Of a DNA stretch of 23,584 bases, positions 14,896 through 21,731 are shown piece by piece. Positions within the stretch are counted from its first letter, which is position 1. Every line of letters begins with the position of its first letter. Both the position numbers and the translations under genes were made by a program. The stretch is taken from the NCBI GenBank assembly GCA_045586405.1, contig JAZNAG010000063.1:1-23584 (forward strand), read 5' to 3'. The notes beneath the pieces were generated by a model. The model saw nothing but the letters and a program-made list of their open reading frames with translations. It made no database searches and was not told the DNA's origin. Source of the DNA: SIG607 sp045586405 (GTDB lineage: Bacteria; Bacillota; Clostridia; Oscillospirales; Acutalibacteraceae).

Positions 14896-15657
14896 CTAAC
14901 AATTCAGAAAACTTTTAAGTATTGCCGCCGTTTGCACAGGGTTATCAAGAAAAGCAAAATGCCCTGCATTTTTTATAACACAAAGGCCTGAGTCTTTTAC
15001 AAGTTTCTCAATGGTTTTTGCGTCTTTTAGCGGTGTATCGGTATCATTTTCACCCCATATAAGAAGGGTGGGACAAGAAAAGTTTGGCAGTAAATGTCTT
15101 AAATCGGTATTTACCACATTTACCATTGTTTTGCGCAGTACCTCGGGGGCTGACTTATAATCAGCAGAACCGAAGTAATTTCTTGCCTTATCCAGCAAAT
15201 TTTCGCTGAATTTATTGATAAGAGGCAAAGTCAGAACCCTTTTAATAAACTTAAAAGAGGCTATTTTTGCCTTCTTTTTAAAGCTTTTTTTAGGAATAAG
15301 CCCTGCGCTGTCAAAAAAGATAACCTTTTTTGGCTCTATCATCTTTTCACCCACCAGCTTCATAATAACTCTGCCGCCGTGAGAGTGACCTATAAGTATG
15401 GGATTTTCAATATTCAGCGCCTTGCAGAACTTTACCGTAAAGTCGGCATAATCGTCCACCGTCCAGGGCTTTTTCATTGTATCACTATTTCCGCAACCGG
15501 GGAAATCTACTGCTACAACGCGGTATTTTGTACTAAGTAAATTTATTATGTTTTTATAAGGAGCAACCGACGAGCCCCAGCCGTGAAGCATTAAAACGGC
15601 TTCGCCCGTTCCCTGTTCAACATAATTTATTTTAAGTTCATCAATAATAATTTCCAT
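14896..15657 (-). CDS. Alpha/beta hydrolase
   Basis: A 253-residue alpha/beta-hydrolase-fold protein with a complete triad: the nucleophile elbow GHSHGG (S92), the acid in WGENDTD (D205) and the histidine in NAGHFAF (H233). The oxyanion segment LHGWGSS lies at residues 24-30. A lid region of basic, hydrophobic character (about 120-165) sits between core and cap strands. No signal peptide is present. The family covers esterases, lipases, C-C hydrolases and peptidases, so the substrate is not predictable. It lies between the CYTH gene (30-nt gap with AAAGGT) and the Mur ligase (8-nt gap), so it may act on a cell-envelope metabolite (inference). Confidence 0.9.
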   Translation of the reverse strand: MEIIIDELKINYVEQGTGEAVLMLHGWGSSVAPYKNIINLLSTKYRVVAVDFPGCGNSDTMKKPWTVDDYADFTVKFCKALNIENPILIGHSHGGRVIMKLVGEKMIEPKKVIFFDSAGLIPKKSFKKKAKIASFKFIKRVLTLPLINKFSENLLDKARNYFGSADYKSAPEVLRKTMVNVVNTDLRHLLPNFSCPTLLIWGENDTDTPLKDAKTIEKLVKDSGLCVIKNAGHFAFLDNPVQTAAILKSFLNC

Positions 15658-15687
15658 AAAAATATACCTTTAAAACAGTGTATTTTA

Positions 15688-16191
15688 TTATATGTCAAGC
15701 GGCTCGGTTATAATAGTGTGAGCAAGTGAAAAGTTTTTGTATTGAGACTCAAAGGTTACTTCCTTTATAACCTCTACAAAATCGGGAATTTTGATTTTTT
15801 GCTCTGCGCTTTTTAGTTCTATTTCAAGAAAGGCTCTGTCATTCCAGAAATCAAACACGTCTATTTCATAAACAAAGCCGTCTTTTTTAACAGCATAACG
15901 GGTTTTTTCAATGGTCTTTGTGTCGGTCTTTTTAAGGCTCAGCGACATAAGGTACTCACTTTCGCTGATAGACCATTCTCTTTCCCGACGAACCAGTTCG
16001 CTTATACGCTCTTTTACGGTTTTAATATAATAAACTTTTCCGTCTTGCTCTATTTTTCTTATTCTTGAATTATCCTCAAGATACGTCTGACTCATTTTCA
16101 TCACAGTGGTGTTTTCCATATCTGACAGCATCTTGCAATCAGGATATTTAATAAGAAATTTTCTTTCTATTTCAAGACCGTTTTTCTCCAT
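15688..16191 (-). CDS. CYTH domain protein (triphosphate tunnel metalloenzyme family)
   Basis: A 167-residue protein with the CYTH signature EIERK (E7, E9, K11) at its N-terminus, followed by alternating charged strands (SRIRKIEQDGKVYYIKTVK, TRYAVKKDG, FLEIELKS) that fit the tunnel barrel. The family hydrolyses organic or inorganic triphosphates (thiamine triphosphatase, tripolyphosphatase) or makes cAMP, using Mg2+ or Mn2+. Its place just after the magnesium transporter gene is consistent with metal dependence but proves nothing. The ATG has a strong GGAGG site 6 nt upstream. The precise substrate is unknown; tripolyphosphate or thiamine triphosphate are the common options. Confidence 0.88.
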   Translation of the reverse strand: MEKNGLEIERKFLIKYPDCKMLSDMENTTVMKMSQTYLEDNSRIRKIEQDGKVYYIKTVKERISELVRREREWSISESEYLMSLSLKKTDTKTIEKTRYAVKKDGFVYEIDVFDFWNDRAFLEIELKSAEQKIKIPDFVEVIKEVTFESQYKNFSLAHTIITEPLDI

Positions 16192-16216
16192 AATTCCTCC
16201 GTTTTATAAGACAACG

Positions 16217-16248
16217 AACCAAAAGACACCTCGAAACCGCTTTTGGCT
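16217..16248 (-). other. Intergenic hairpin between mgtE and the CYTH gene
   Basis: On the minus strand, AGCCAAAAG pairs with CTTTTGGTT (9 bp including one G-U) around a 14-nt loop, directly after the mgtE stop codon. It is followed by a moderately T-rich stretch without a clean T-tract. It could be a partial terminator or processing site that lowers expression of the downstream genes relative to mgtE. Confidence 0.3.
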
Positions 16249-17665
16249 AAAGTGTGCCGAGAAGCAGTGCCCAGGCAAGACCGTAATAAATCACAACTGC
16301 AACAAGGTCGTTAACCGTTGTGATAAGGGGGCCCGAGGCAACCGCAGGATCAATACCGATTTTCTTGAAAGCAAGGGGTATAAAGGTACCGGTAAAGCCC
16401 GATATGGTCATAGCGATACACATAGCAAGACCTACACAGCCACCCGTTAAAAATGACTGATAAACGGTATAGTCTTTTGAAAAATAAATTACAGCGCCTA
16501 TAACCACTGCCGACAGTCCGCCAAGAACAGCGCCGTTAAAGAAACCTATTTTCAGTTCCTTAAACACCATTTTCATCTGCTCTTTAAAGTTCTGAGTTTC
16601 ACCCGTAATGGTACGAATGGTAACCGCCAGCGACTGTGTGCCTACGTTACCTGCCATACCAAGTATCAGTGACTGAAAAGCAACTATAACCGCAAGTTCT
16701 CTTACAACACTCTCAAAAAAACCTGCAACGGTAGAAACCGCAAGGCCCAAAACAAGCAAAACAATAAGCCAAGGCACCCTTTTGCCCATGCTTTTGCCTA
16801 AACTTTCCTTACTGTCTTCTTCACCGCTAAGACCGGCAAGTCTAGCATAGTCTTCGCCGCTTTCGTTATCCATAATCTCTACAATATCCTGAGAGGTTAT
16901 AACGCCCAGTATGGTTTTGTCTTCAGTAGCAAGTACAGGAATAGAGTCTTCCGAATACTCGCTAAGCAAATCAATGGTGCCCGAAATTTTCTCGTTAGCG
17001 TAAACATAAGGGTAAGAAGTAACTATAAGGGACTCAAGTTCCGTTTCTTTTCTTGCAAGAATAAGCTCCTTTAAATCAATAGCGCCATAAAACCTTCCCT
17101 GATCGTCTACCGTATATATAGTCGAAATATTGTCGTTGTCTGCCGCCTGCTTTATAAGTTCGCGCATAGCCTGCTTTACGGTAATTGAGGCATTTATAAC
17201 AACAAAGTTTGTACTCATTCGGCTACCGAACTCGTCTTCGTCATAAGAATCAATAAGTTCAATATCCTCTTTAATTTCGGGATCAAGAAGTTCGATAATT
17301 TCCTGACGTTTGTCTTCCTCTAATTCATCAAGAACCTCCAGCGCTTCGTCGGCATCCATTTCTTCAATGATTTCTGCCGCCTCGTCACTTTCAAGTTCTT
17401 CAATATAGGTATCTACGTCTTCAAGGTACGGGAATATATCCGATACCGCCTCGACACCAAGCACGTCATAAAGGCGGTCGCGTTCCTCTGCGCTTAAAAA
17501 CTGAAAAGCATCTGCTATATCGTAATCGTGATAGTCTTCAAGTTTTTCACCGATGGTTTTTGCATCGGCACCGCTTCTTATTACCGCAAGTATTTCTTCG
17601 GTATAATCACGGTTTTCGAGCATTGCCTCTTCCTCAGGCAATAAAATTTCTTTTTTCTCTTCCAT
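16247..17665 (-). CDS. mgtE: Magnesium transporter MgtE
   Basis: A 472-residue Mg2+ channel of standard length. It has an acidic N-domain (residues about 20-140, many D/E, sensing cytosolic Mg2+), two CBS modules (about 145-275, the second with ILGVITSQDIVEIM), a linker, and five membrane helices from about residue 305. The signature GNVGTQSLAVTIRT and the pore segment DPAVASGPLITTVNDL with its conserved aspartate are intact, so a functional gated channel is expected. It is preceded by a strong sigma-A promoter and a structured leader of about 147 nt with the ribosome site AGGGAGG beside a long hairpin, which suggests leader-mediated control. It heads a long co-directional gene run to the CDF exporter. 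Confidence 0.96.
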   Translation of the reverse strand: MEEKKEILLPEEEAMLENRDYTEEILAVIRSGADAKTIGEKLEDYHDYDIADAFQFLSAEERDRLYDVLGVEAVSDIFPYLEDVDTYIEELESDEAAEIIEEMDADEALEVLDELEEDKRQEIIELLDPEIKEDIELIDSYDEDEFGSRMSTNFVVINASITVKQAMRELIKQAADNDNISTIYTVDDQGRFYGAIDLKELILARKETELESLIVTSYPYVYANEKISGTIDLLSEYSEDSIPVLATEDKTILGVITSQDIVEIMDNESGEDYARLAGLSGEEDSKESLGKSMGKRVPWLIVLLVLGLAVSTVAGFFESVVRELAVIVAFQSLILGMAGNVGTQSLAVTIRTITGETQNFKEQMKMVFKELKIGFFNGAVLGGLSAVVIGAVIYFSKDYTVYQSFLTGGCVGLAMCIAMTISGFTGTFIPLAFKKIGIDPAVASGPLITTVNDLVAVVIYYGLAWALLLGTL

Positions 17666-17813
17666 AGTTTACCTCCCTGGCATCCTACAAAACAGAAAAT
17701 TTATCGGTTCTGCGGGATGCAGTATTTAGTCATTTTACTTCGGGGTTTCGCGCCTGCGTCCACGCAGATCACCTCTTTTTTTCTTAGAAAATTGTATATA
17801 TAATAAACATACA
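17666..17813 (-). promoter_or_regulatory. Structured 5' leader of mgtE, candidate cis-regulatory RNA of unassigned class
   Basis: From the predicted start near 17813 to the ATG there are about 147 nt of non-coding leader. Two structures follow one another on the minus strand. The first is a compact hairpin CTGCG-TGGA-CGCAG (17754-17767). The second is a long stem of 14 positions with one mismatch, 17707-17720 pairing with 17680-17693, which ends 1 nt before the AGGGAGG ribosome site (17671-17678). The 5' arm of the long stem also contains a competing CTGC-ATCCC-GCAG hairpin (17710-17722), with the same stem sequence as the first. This offers mutually exclusive folds. I do not see M-box or yybP-ykoY signature blocks. 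Confidence 0.55.
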
Positions 17814-17819
17814 TAATAA

Positions 17820-17848
17820 ATTATAACACTATATAATACTTTTTTCAA
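17820..17848 (-). promoter_or_regulatory. mgtE: Sigma-A promoter of mgtE
   Basis: On the minus strand there is a -35 TTGAAA (17843-17848), a 17-bp spacer and a perfect -10 TATAAT (17820-17825). It is divergent from the U32 promoter about 25 bp away. Confidence 0.85.
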
Positions 17849-17872
17849 GAAGGCAGTGACATTTTTTAGTAT

Positions 17873-17901
17873 TTTACAAAGTGACCTTTTTATGTTAGAA
17901 T
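17873..17901 (+). promoter_or_regulatory. Sigma-A promoter of the U32 gene
   Basis: -35 TTTACA (17873-17878), a 17-bp spacer and -10 TAGAAT (17896-17901). The predicted start is near 17908, so the GTG at 17906 cannot be the start codon and the ATG at 17921 is used, with a very short leader of about 13 nt. Confidence 0.7.
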
Positions 17902-17920
17902 AGGCGTGGGAAGTGAAAAA

Positions 17921-19972
17921 ATGAAAAATTTGCCTGAAATCCTTTCTCCTGTAGGAAACAGCGAAATGCTTTTTGCCGCCGTAAGAGCGGGAGCTGACGC
18001 TGTGTATCTTGGCGCAAAAGACTTTAACGCCCGTAGAAATGCGGATAATTTTGACGGAAGTTCTTTAAAAGAAGCCATAGATTACTGTCATATTCGCGGT
18101 GTTAAGGTTTACCTTACCCTTAATATTCTTATTAAAGACTCTGAGATAAACAAGGCTCTGAGTCTTGCTTTTGATGCTTACAATATGGGTATTGACGGCA
18201 TTATAATTGCCGATTTAGGTCTTGCCCGTATTCTTCACAAAACCCTTCCCCAGTTACCCCTTCACGCTTCAACACAAATGACCGTCTGCCACGAGGACGC
18301 TCTTTTGCCCCTTAAAGAAGTCGGTTTTCGCCGTGTTGTTGCCGCAAGAGAAATGAGTAAAGCAGAGCTTATCTCCCTTTGCAATAAAGCAAAAGAACTT
18401 CAAATGGAAATTGAGGTTTTTGTTCACGGCGCACTTTGTATGTGTATGTCGGGACAATGCCTTTTATCAGCTCTTCTCGGTGGCAGAAGCGGAAACAGAG
18501 GCCTTTGTGCCGGTCCTTGCAGACTTCCCTTTAACGACGGTTTTGGTAACGATTATTCTTTAAGCCTTAAAGATTTATCCATGCTACCTCATATCAGCAC
18601 CCTTCAAGAAATGGGCGTTGCCTCCTTTAAAATAGAGGGCAGAATGAAACGTCCCGAATATGTTGCCGCCGCCACCGCCGCCGTACACAGTATGCTGAAC
18701 AAAGGCTATATAGAGGACACTCTTAAAGACTGTGCTCAAAATGTTTTCAGCCGTTCGGGCTTTACCGACGGATATTTTAATGACAATTTAGGCAAAAATA
18801 TGTTCGGTATGCGCACTAAAGAGGATGTCAGCGCCGCTGCCGATACCTACGCCTTTCTTCACGAAATGATAAGACGGGAAAGAAGCAGTGTGGGCATTAA
18901 AATTTCTGCCGAAATAAAGGCAAACACTCCCATTAAAATAACCGTTTCCGACAACAAAAATACCCTTTCGGTATACGGCGAAATCCCCGAAAAAGCAAGA
19001 AATAAGCCCACCGACAAAGATGTGGTGATTTCCAGCCTTTCAAAATTGGGCTCTACCCCCTATTTTATAGAGAGTATATCGGTTATTCTTGACGAAGGCT
19101 TAAGCGTTCGCTCTTCCGCCTTAAATGAGCTCAGGCGAAAGGCTTGCTGTGAGCTTGACAAAAAGCGCTGTCACATTGACGTGACTGCAAAAATGCCCGA
19201 ATACTCTGCGCAAAACAAATTCAGCAAACCTAAAAAGCCTGTTTACTGGTTATCTCTGCCCGATTTATCATATTTACCCTCTGATGTTTCGGCGGTTCAG
19301 GCGGTTATTCTGCCTATAGAAAAACAGCACGATTTATCTGTTTTAAAGAACCATATTATGCCTATTGCCGATATACCTCGCGCAGGGCTTTTCGGCAAAC
19401 AGTTAAAGGCGCATTTGGAAAAAGCAAAGAACAGTGGCTTTAAAGCCGTTATGGTTAACAACATCGGTCATTTACCCGCCGTTTCTGAGAGCGGTCTTAC
19501 CGCCTTTGGCGGAATGGGTTTAAACCTTTATTCCTGTGCTTCTTTTGAAACGGCAAAAGCTTTCTCACTCAGCGGTGGTGTGGTTTCGCCCGAACTAACC
19601 CTTAATCTTTTAAACGGCGTTAATGTTGACGGCACCAAAATCTGCTTTGCTTACGGCAGACTGCCCCTTATGCTGACCAAAAACTGCCCCGCCTCGTTAA
19701 ACGGTTGCGAGGGCTGTAAAAAAGACAGATTTTTAACCGACAGAAAAGGCATTAAATTCCCCGTTTCCTGCCGTATGGGATACAGTGAATTATTTGCTGA
19801 CCGTCCCATCTGGCTTGCCGACAAAGCGGACGAACTTGACGCCGACGTATTGCTTTTATCCTTCACCTTTGAGGAAAAGCAGGAAACAGACAAGATTTTA
19901 AACGCCTATATAAAGGGTGACAGCTGTAAAGGCTCCTTTACTCGCGGTCTTTATACGAGAGGCGTTGAATAA
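17921..19972 (+). CDS. U32 family protein (peptidase U32 / RlhA-like, large form)
   Basis: A 683-residue U32 protein. Members include E. coli RlhA (23S rRNA C2501 hydroxylation) and collagenase-like proteins; the peptidase name is historical. Evidence: N-terminal ILSPVGNSEMLFAAVRAGADAVYLG, the TIM-barrel-like first half, and the PROSITE U32 signature E-x-F-x2-G with C173, C175 and C180 (EVFVHGALC...GQCLLS). It continues with CAGPC (C196, C200); such cysteines bind an iron-sulfur cluster in studied relatives. The C-terminal half carries further cysteine pairs (NCPASLNGCEGC). The length matches the RlhA type (about 650) rather than the short form. An RNA hydroxylase role, probably with prephenate as co-substrate as in RlhA, is an inference. 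The weak ribosome site GGAAG is 8 nt upstream of the ATG. Confidence 0.9.
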   Translation: MKNLPEILSPVGNSEMLFAAVRAGADAVYLGAKDFNARRNADNFDGSSLKEAIDYCHIRGVKVYLTLNILIKDSEINKALSLAFDAYNMGIDGIIIADLGLARILHKTLPQLPLHASTQMTVCHEDALLPLKEVGFRRVVAAREMSKAELISLCNKAKELQMEIEVFVHGALCMCMSGQCLLSALLGGRSGNRGLCAGPCRLPFNDGFGNDYSLSLKDLSMLPHISTLQEMGVASFKIEGRMKRPEYVAAATAAVHSMLNKGYIEDTLKDCAQNVFSRSGFTDGYFNDNLGKNMFGMRTKEDVSAAADTYAFLHEMIRRERSSVGIKISAEIKANTPIKITVSDNKNTLSVYGEIPEKARNKPTDKDVVISSLSKLGSTPYFIESISVILDEGLSVRSSALNELRRKACCELDKKRCHIDVTAKMPEYSAQNKFSKPKKPVYWLSLPDLSYLPSDVSAVQAVILPIEKQHDLSVLKNHIMPIADIPRAGLFGKQLKAHLEKAKNSGFKAVMVNNIGHLPAVSESGLTAFGGMGLNLYSCASFETAKAFSLSGGVVSPELTLNLLNGVNVDGTKICFAYGRLPLMLTKNCPASLNGCEGCKKDRFLTDRKGIKFPVSCRMGYSELFADRPIWLADKADELDADVLLLSFTFEEKQETDKILNAYIKGDSCKGSFTRGLYTRGVE

Positions 19973-19977
19973 AAGTA

Positions 19978-20010
19978 CAGCCCCTTGCATAAAGTATATG
20001 TAAGGGGTTG
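19978..20010 (+). promoter_or_regulatory. Hairpin covering the tspO ribosome binding site
   Basis: CAGCCCCTTGCAT (19978-19990) pairs with ATGTAAGGGGTTG (19998-20010), a 13-bp stem with two G-U pairs and a 7-nt loop. The 3' arm contains AAGGGG, the only plausible ribosome site of tspO, 8 nt before its ATG. The stem starts 6 nt after the U32 stop. It may act as a leaky terminator (a TTGATTTT tail follows) or as a lid on tspO translation. Confidence 0.55.
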
Positions 20011-20015
20011 ATTTT

Positions 20016-20483
20016 ATGAAAATATATATTAAAAAACTGGCAGGCTGTATTGCCATTCCGCTGGTTGTGGGCGGACTTTCCGCTCTGTTTACAATGAACA
20101 GTATGGATAAATTTGAGGCGCTTAACAAACCGCCCTTATCTCCGCCGTCCTGGCTTTTTCCTGTAGTATGGTCGCTTCTTTTTATACTGATGGGAATAGC
20201 CGCTTACCTTGTTAAAATAAACGGTAGCAAAGAAGAAACAAAAAACGCCTTTATCGTCTACGGAGTTCAGCTTGCCTTCAACTTTTTGTGGTCGATTATA
20301 TTCTTTAATATAGGTGCCTACCTTTTTGCATTTATATGGCTTGTGGCGCTGTGGTTTTTAATAATCGTTAATATCGTTTTGTTTTACAGAATTTCAAAAC
20401 CTGCAGGGCTTCTTCTTATCCCCTATCTCTTATGGGTAACCTTTGCAGGCTATTTAAACCTTGCAATTTATCTTTTAAACTAA
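20016..20483 (+). CDS. tspO: TspO/MBR family protein
   Basis: A 155-residue five-helix membrane protein of the translocator protein family, which binds porphyrins and cholesterol-like ligands and is linked to tetrapyrrole and stress responses. Typical blocks are visible: the GGLSALFT helix 1 end, KPPLSPPSWLFPVVWSLLF (conserved PP and W), LMGIAAYLV, the FNFLWSIIFF helix and the LLIPYLLWVTFAGYLNLAIYLLN end. The length fits the family. It follows the U32 gene by 43 nt on the same strand and ends at a strong terminator. A hairpin sequesters its ribosome site, so its translation may be conditional. Confidence 0.95.
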   Translation: MKIYIKKLAGCIAIPLVVGGLSALFTMNSMDKFEALNKPPLSPPSWLFPVVWSLLFILMGIAAYLVKINGSKEETKNAFIVYGVQLAFNFLWSIIFFNIGAYLFAFIWLVALWFLIIVNIVLFYRISKPAGLLLIPYLLWVTFAGYLNLAIYLLN

Positions 20484-20484
20484 C

Positions 20485-20513
20485 AAAAAACTCGGCTTAG
20501 CCGAGTTTTTTTA
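20485..20513. terminator. Bidirectional terminator between tspO and the YhfC-like gene
   Basis: AAAAAACTCGGC-TTA-GCCGAGTTTTTT is a perfect inverted repeat with a T-run on both strands. It serves the convergent tspO and YhfC-like genes and overlaps the end of the latter by 3 nt. Confidence 0.92.
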
Positions 20514-21254
20514 TTTTTTATCTTCACTTAGAAGCCAGTGGGCAAGACCTGACGACACTACGGTAATAACAAAAAATATAATCACTATTACCGAGTAACT
20601 GATTTCGTTATATCTTATAACGGCGCTGCCAAGCAGATGTAAAAGTATGCCTGCAAAAAGCCATTTTTTGTTGTTTTTTCTAAGCATAACACAGTAAAAT
20701 ACCACCGATATTGCCGTCTCAAAAACAAATATAAGAAGCATTTGTATTATTTCGAGGAAAAGCGTGTAAAGGTCGGTGTTTTGTATTTGATTTATATTGG
20801 AAGTAAAAACAGTAGATATTTCCGCATTTTCGTTAAGGTAATACATCACGCTTATTACGGCATTTGTAATGGCGGTAACCATATACGAAAGCACCATATA
20901 AGCCGAAGAGTAACCTGCACCGAAAAGCAGAGCATCACCGTCTTCACCCTTTTCTTTGACAACAGCCTTAAGCCATATTACTCTGCCCAGAGTTGCGCAG
21001 AGGGTAAGTATCAGACCGCTTGTTACAGCAAAGGCAATAGCCGAGCCTTCCATTTTATCAGAAAGTTTTAATCCAACGCTCAGCACGGTATACAGCACTG
21101 CATTTATAACCGCCGAAAAGATAAAATACACCGCAACACCGTCTCTTACTCTTTTAAGACTGCCGCCGAATTTTCTTTTTATATAAACTATGGGAGCTAC
21201 GGCTGTAAGTACCCCCAAAAGTGCATAAAGCACATATAAAACCACTTTGATCAA
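20511..21254 (-). CDS. YhfC-like membrane protein lacking the expected protease residues
   Basis: A 247-residue protein with about seven membrane helices whose layout resembles the YhfC family of putative glutamic-type intramembrane proteases (recalled Pfam PF10086). Compared with the pattern I recall (glutamates before GR, then a G-x-G-H-G-G-x-E type motif), it reads ATLGRVIWLK and FGAGYSSAYM. The glutamate pair, the histidine and the second glutamate are absent, so proteolysis is unlikely. The start is set to TTG at 21254 because GGAGG lies 8 nt upstream. An earlier in-frame TTG at 21269 coincides with the ribosome site and the predicted transcription start. It is monocistronic and divergent from rpsF. 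If the YhfC match is wrong, it is simply an unknown membrane protein. Confidence 0.6.
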   Translation of the reverse strand: MIKVVLYVLYALLGVLTAVAPIVYIKRKFGGSLKRVRDGVAVYFIFSAVINAVLYTVLSVGLKLSDKMEGSAIAFAVTSGLILTLCATLGRVIWLKAVVKEKGEDGDALLFGAGYSSAYMVLSYMVTAITNAVISVMYYLNENAEISTVFTSNINQIQNTDLYTLFLEIIQMLLIFVFETAISVVFYCVMLRKNNKKWLFAGILLHLLGSAVIRYNEISYSVIVIIFFVITVVSSGLAHWLLSEDKK

Positions 21255-21274
21255 TTTTTTCGCCTCCAAGTAAA

Positions 21275-21303
21275 AGTATAACTTTATAAAATAAATAAGT
21301 CAA
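21275..21303 (-). promoter_or_regulatory. Sigma-A promoter of the YhfC-like gene
   Basis: On the minus strand there is a -35 TTGACT (21298-21303), a 17-bp spacer and a -10 TATACT (21275-21280). The predicted start near 21268 leaves a leader of about 14 nt, which supports the TTG start at 21254. Confidence 0.75.
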
Positions 21304-21316
21304 TATTAGTTTTTTC

Positions 21317-21345
21317 TTGACAAAAAGACTTTGCGACTGTATAAT
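21317..21345 (+). promoter_or_regulatory. Consensus sigma-A promoter of rpsF-ssb-rpsR
   Basis: Perfect -35 TTGACA (21317-21322), a 17-bp spacer and perfect -10 TATAAT (21340-21345), as expected for a highly expressed ribosomal protein operon. The predicted start is near 21352, at the base of the leader hairpin. Confidence 0.93.
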
Positions 21346-21351
21346 AGTTAG

Positions 21352-21405
21352 GCTATTAGTGGCAGTATGCCCCGTAATAGCTCCTTGCCGAGCCGAAGCG
21401 CTCGG
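21352..21405 (+). promoter_or_regulatory. rpsF leader, probable S6:S18 ribosomal protein autoregulatory motif
   Basis: The first hairpin pairs GCTATTA (21352-21358) with TAATAGC (21375-21381). It encloses a small GGCA-GTA-TGCC stem and leaves CCG unpaired just before the closing arm. A CCG in the bulge of an rpsF-leader hairpin is the hallmark recalled for the S6:S18-binding leader that mimics 16S helix 22. A second hairpin, CCGAGC-6 nt-GCTCGG (21388-21405), stands before the AAGGAGG ribosome site (21418-21424). Feedback repression by the S6:S18 complex is the expected mode. Confidence 0.7.
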
Positions 21406-21433
21406 ACAAATGTCCATAAGGAGGTGCAACACG

Positions 21434-21715
21434 ATGACTAATAAGTATGAGGCAGCTATAATTTATTCTGTAGCAAACGGCGATGATGCCGTTAAGGCGC
21501 TTACCGAGAAGTTCGGTGCCCTTATTGCCGAAAACGGAACCATCGAAAACGTTGACGATTGGGGTAAGCGCAGACTTGCTTATCTTATCAACGATGAAGC
21601 AGAAGGTTACTACGTTTTCACTACCTTCACTGCAGGTCCTGATTTCCCTGCAGAGCTTGAACGTATTGCCGGTATTACCGACGGCGTTCTTCGTGCAATG
21701 GTTATTAAAAAATAA
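21434..21715 (+). CDS. rpsF: 30S ribosomal protein S6
   Basis: A 93-residue S6 protein of normal length. It shows the N-terminal strand KYEAAIIYSVA, the central NVDDWGKRRLAYLINDEAEGYYVFTTF with the family's GKRRLAY block, and the final strand VLRAMVIKK. S6 pairs with S18 on the 30S platform. The start at 21434 is fixed by AAGGAGG (21418-21424); longer in-frame extension would run through the leader structure and the promoter. First gene of the conserved rpsF-ssb-rpsR operon, under a consensus promoter and a probable feedback leader. Confidence 0.98.
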   Translation: MTNKYEAAIIYSVANGDDAVKALTEKFGALIAENGTIENVDDWGKRRLAYLINDEAEGYYVFTTFTAGPDFPAELERIAGITDGVLRAMVIKK

Positions 21716-21731
21716 GAGAGGATGCGTTTAA

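Noticed and set aside
17666..17813. M-box magnesium riboswitch or yybP-ykoY manganese riboswitch
   Set aside because: The conserved blocks I know for these classes are not visible; only short fragments resemble them. Left as an unassigned leader.
21255..21269. TTG at 21269 as start of the YhfC-like gene
   Set aside because: It lies in the GGAGG ribosome site and at the predicted transcription start, so it cannot be an efficient start.
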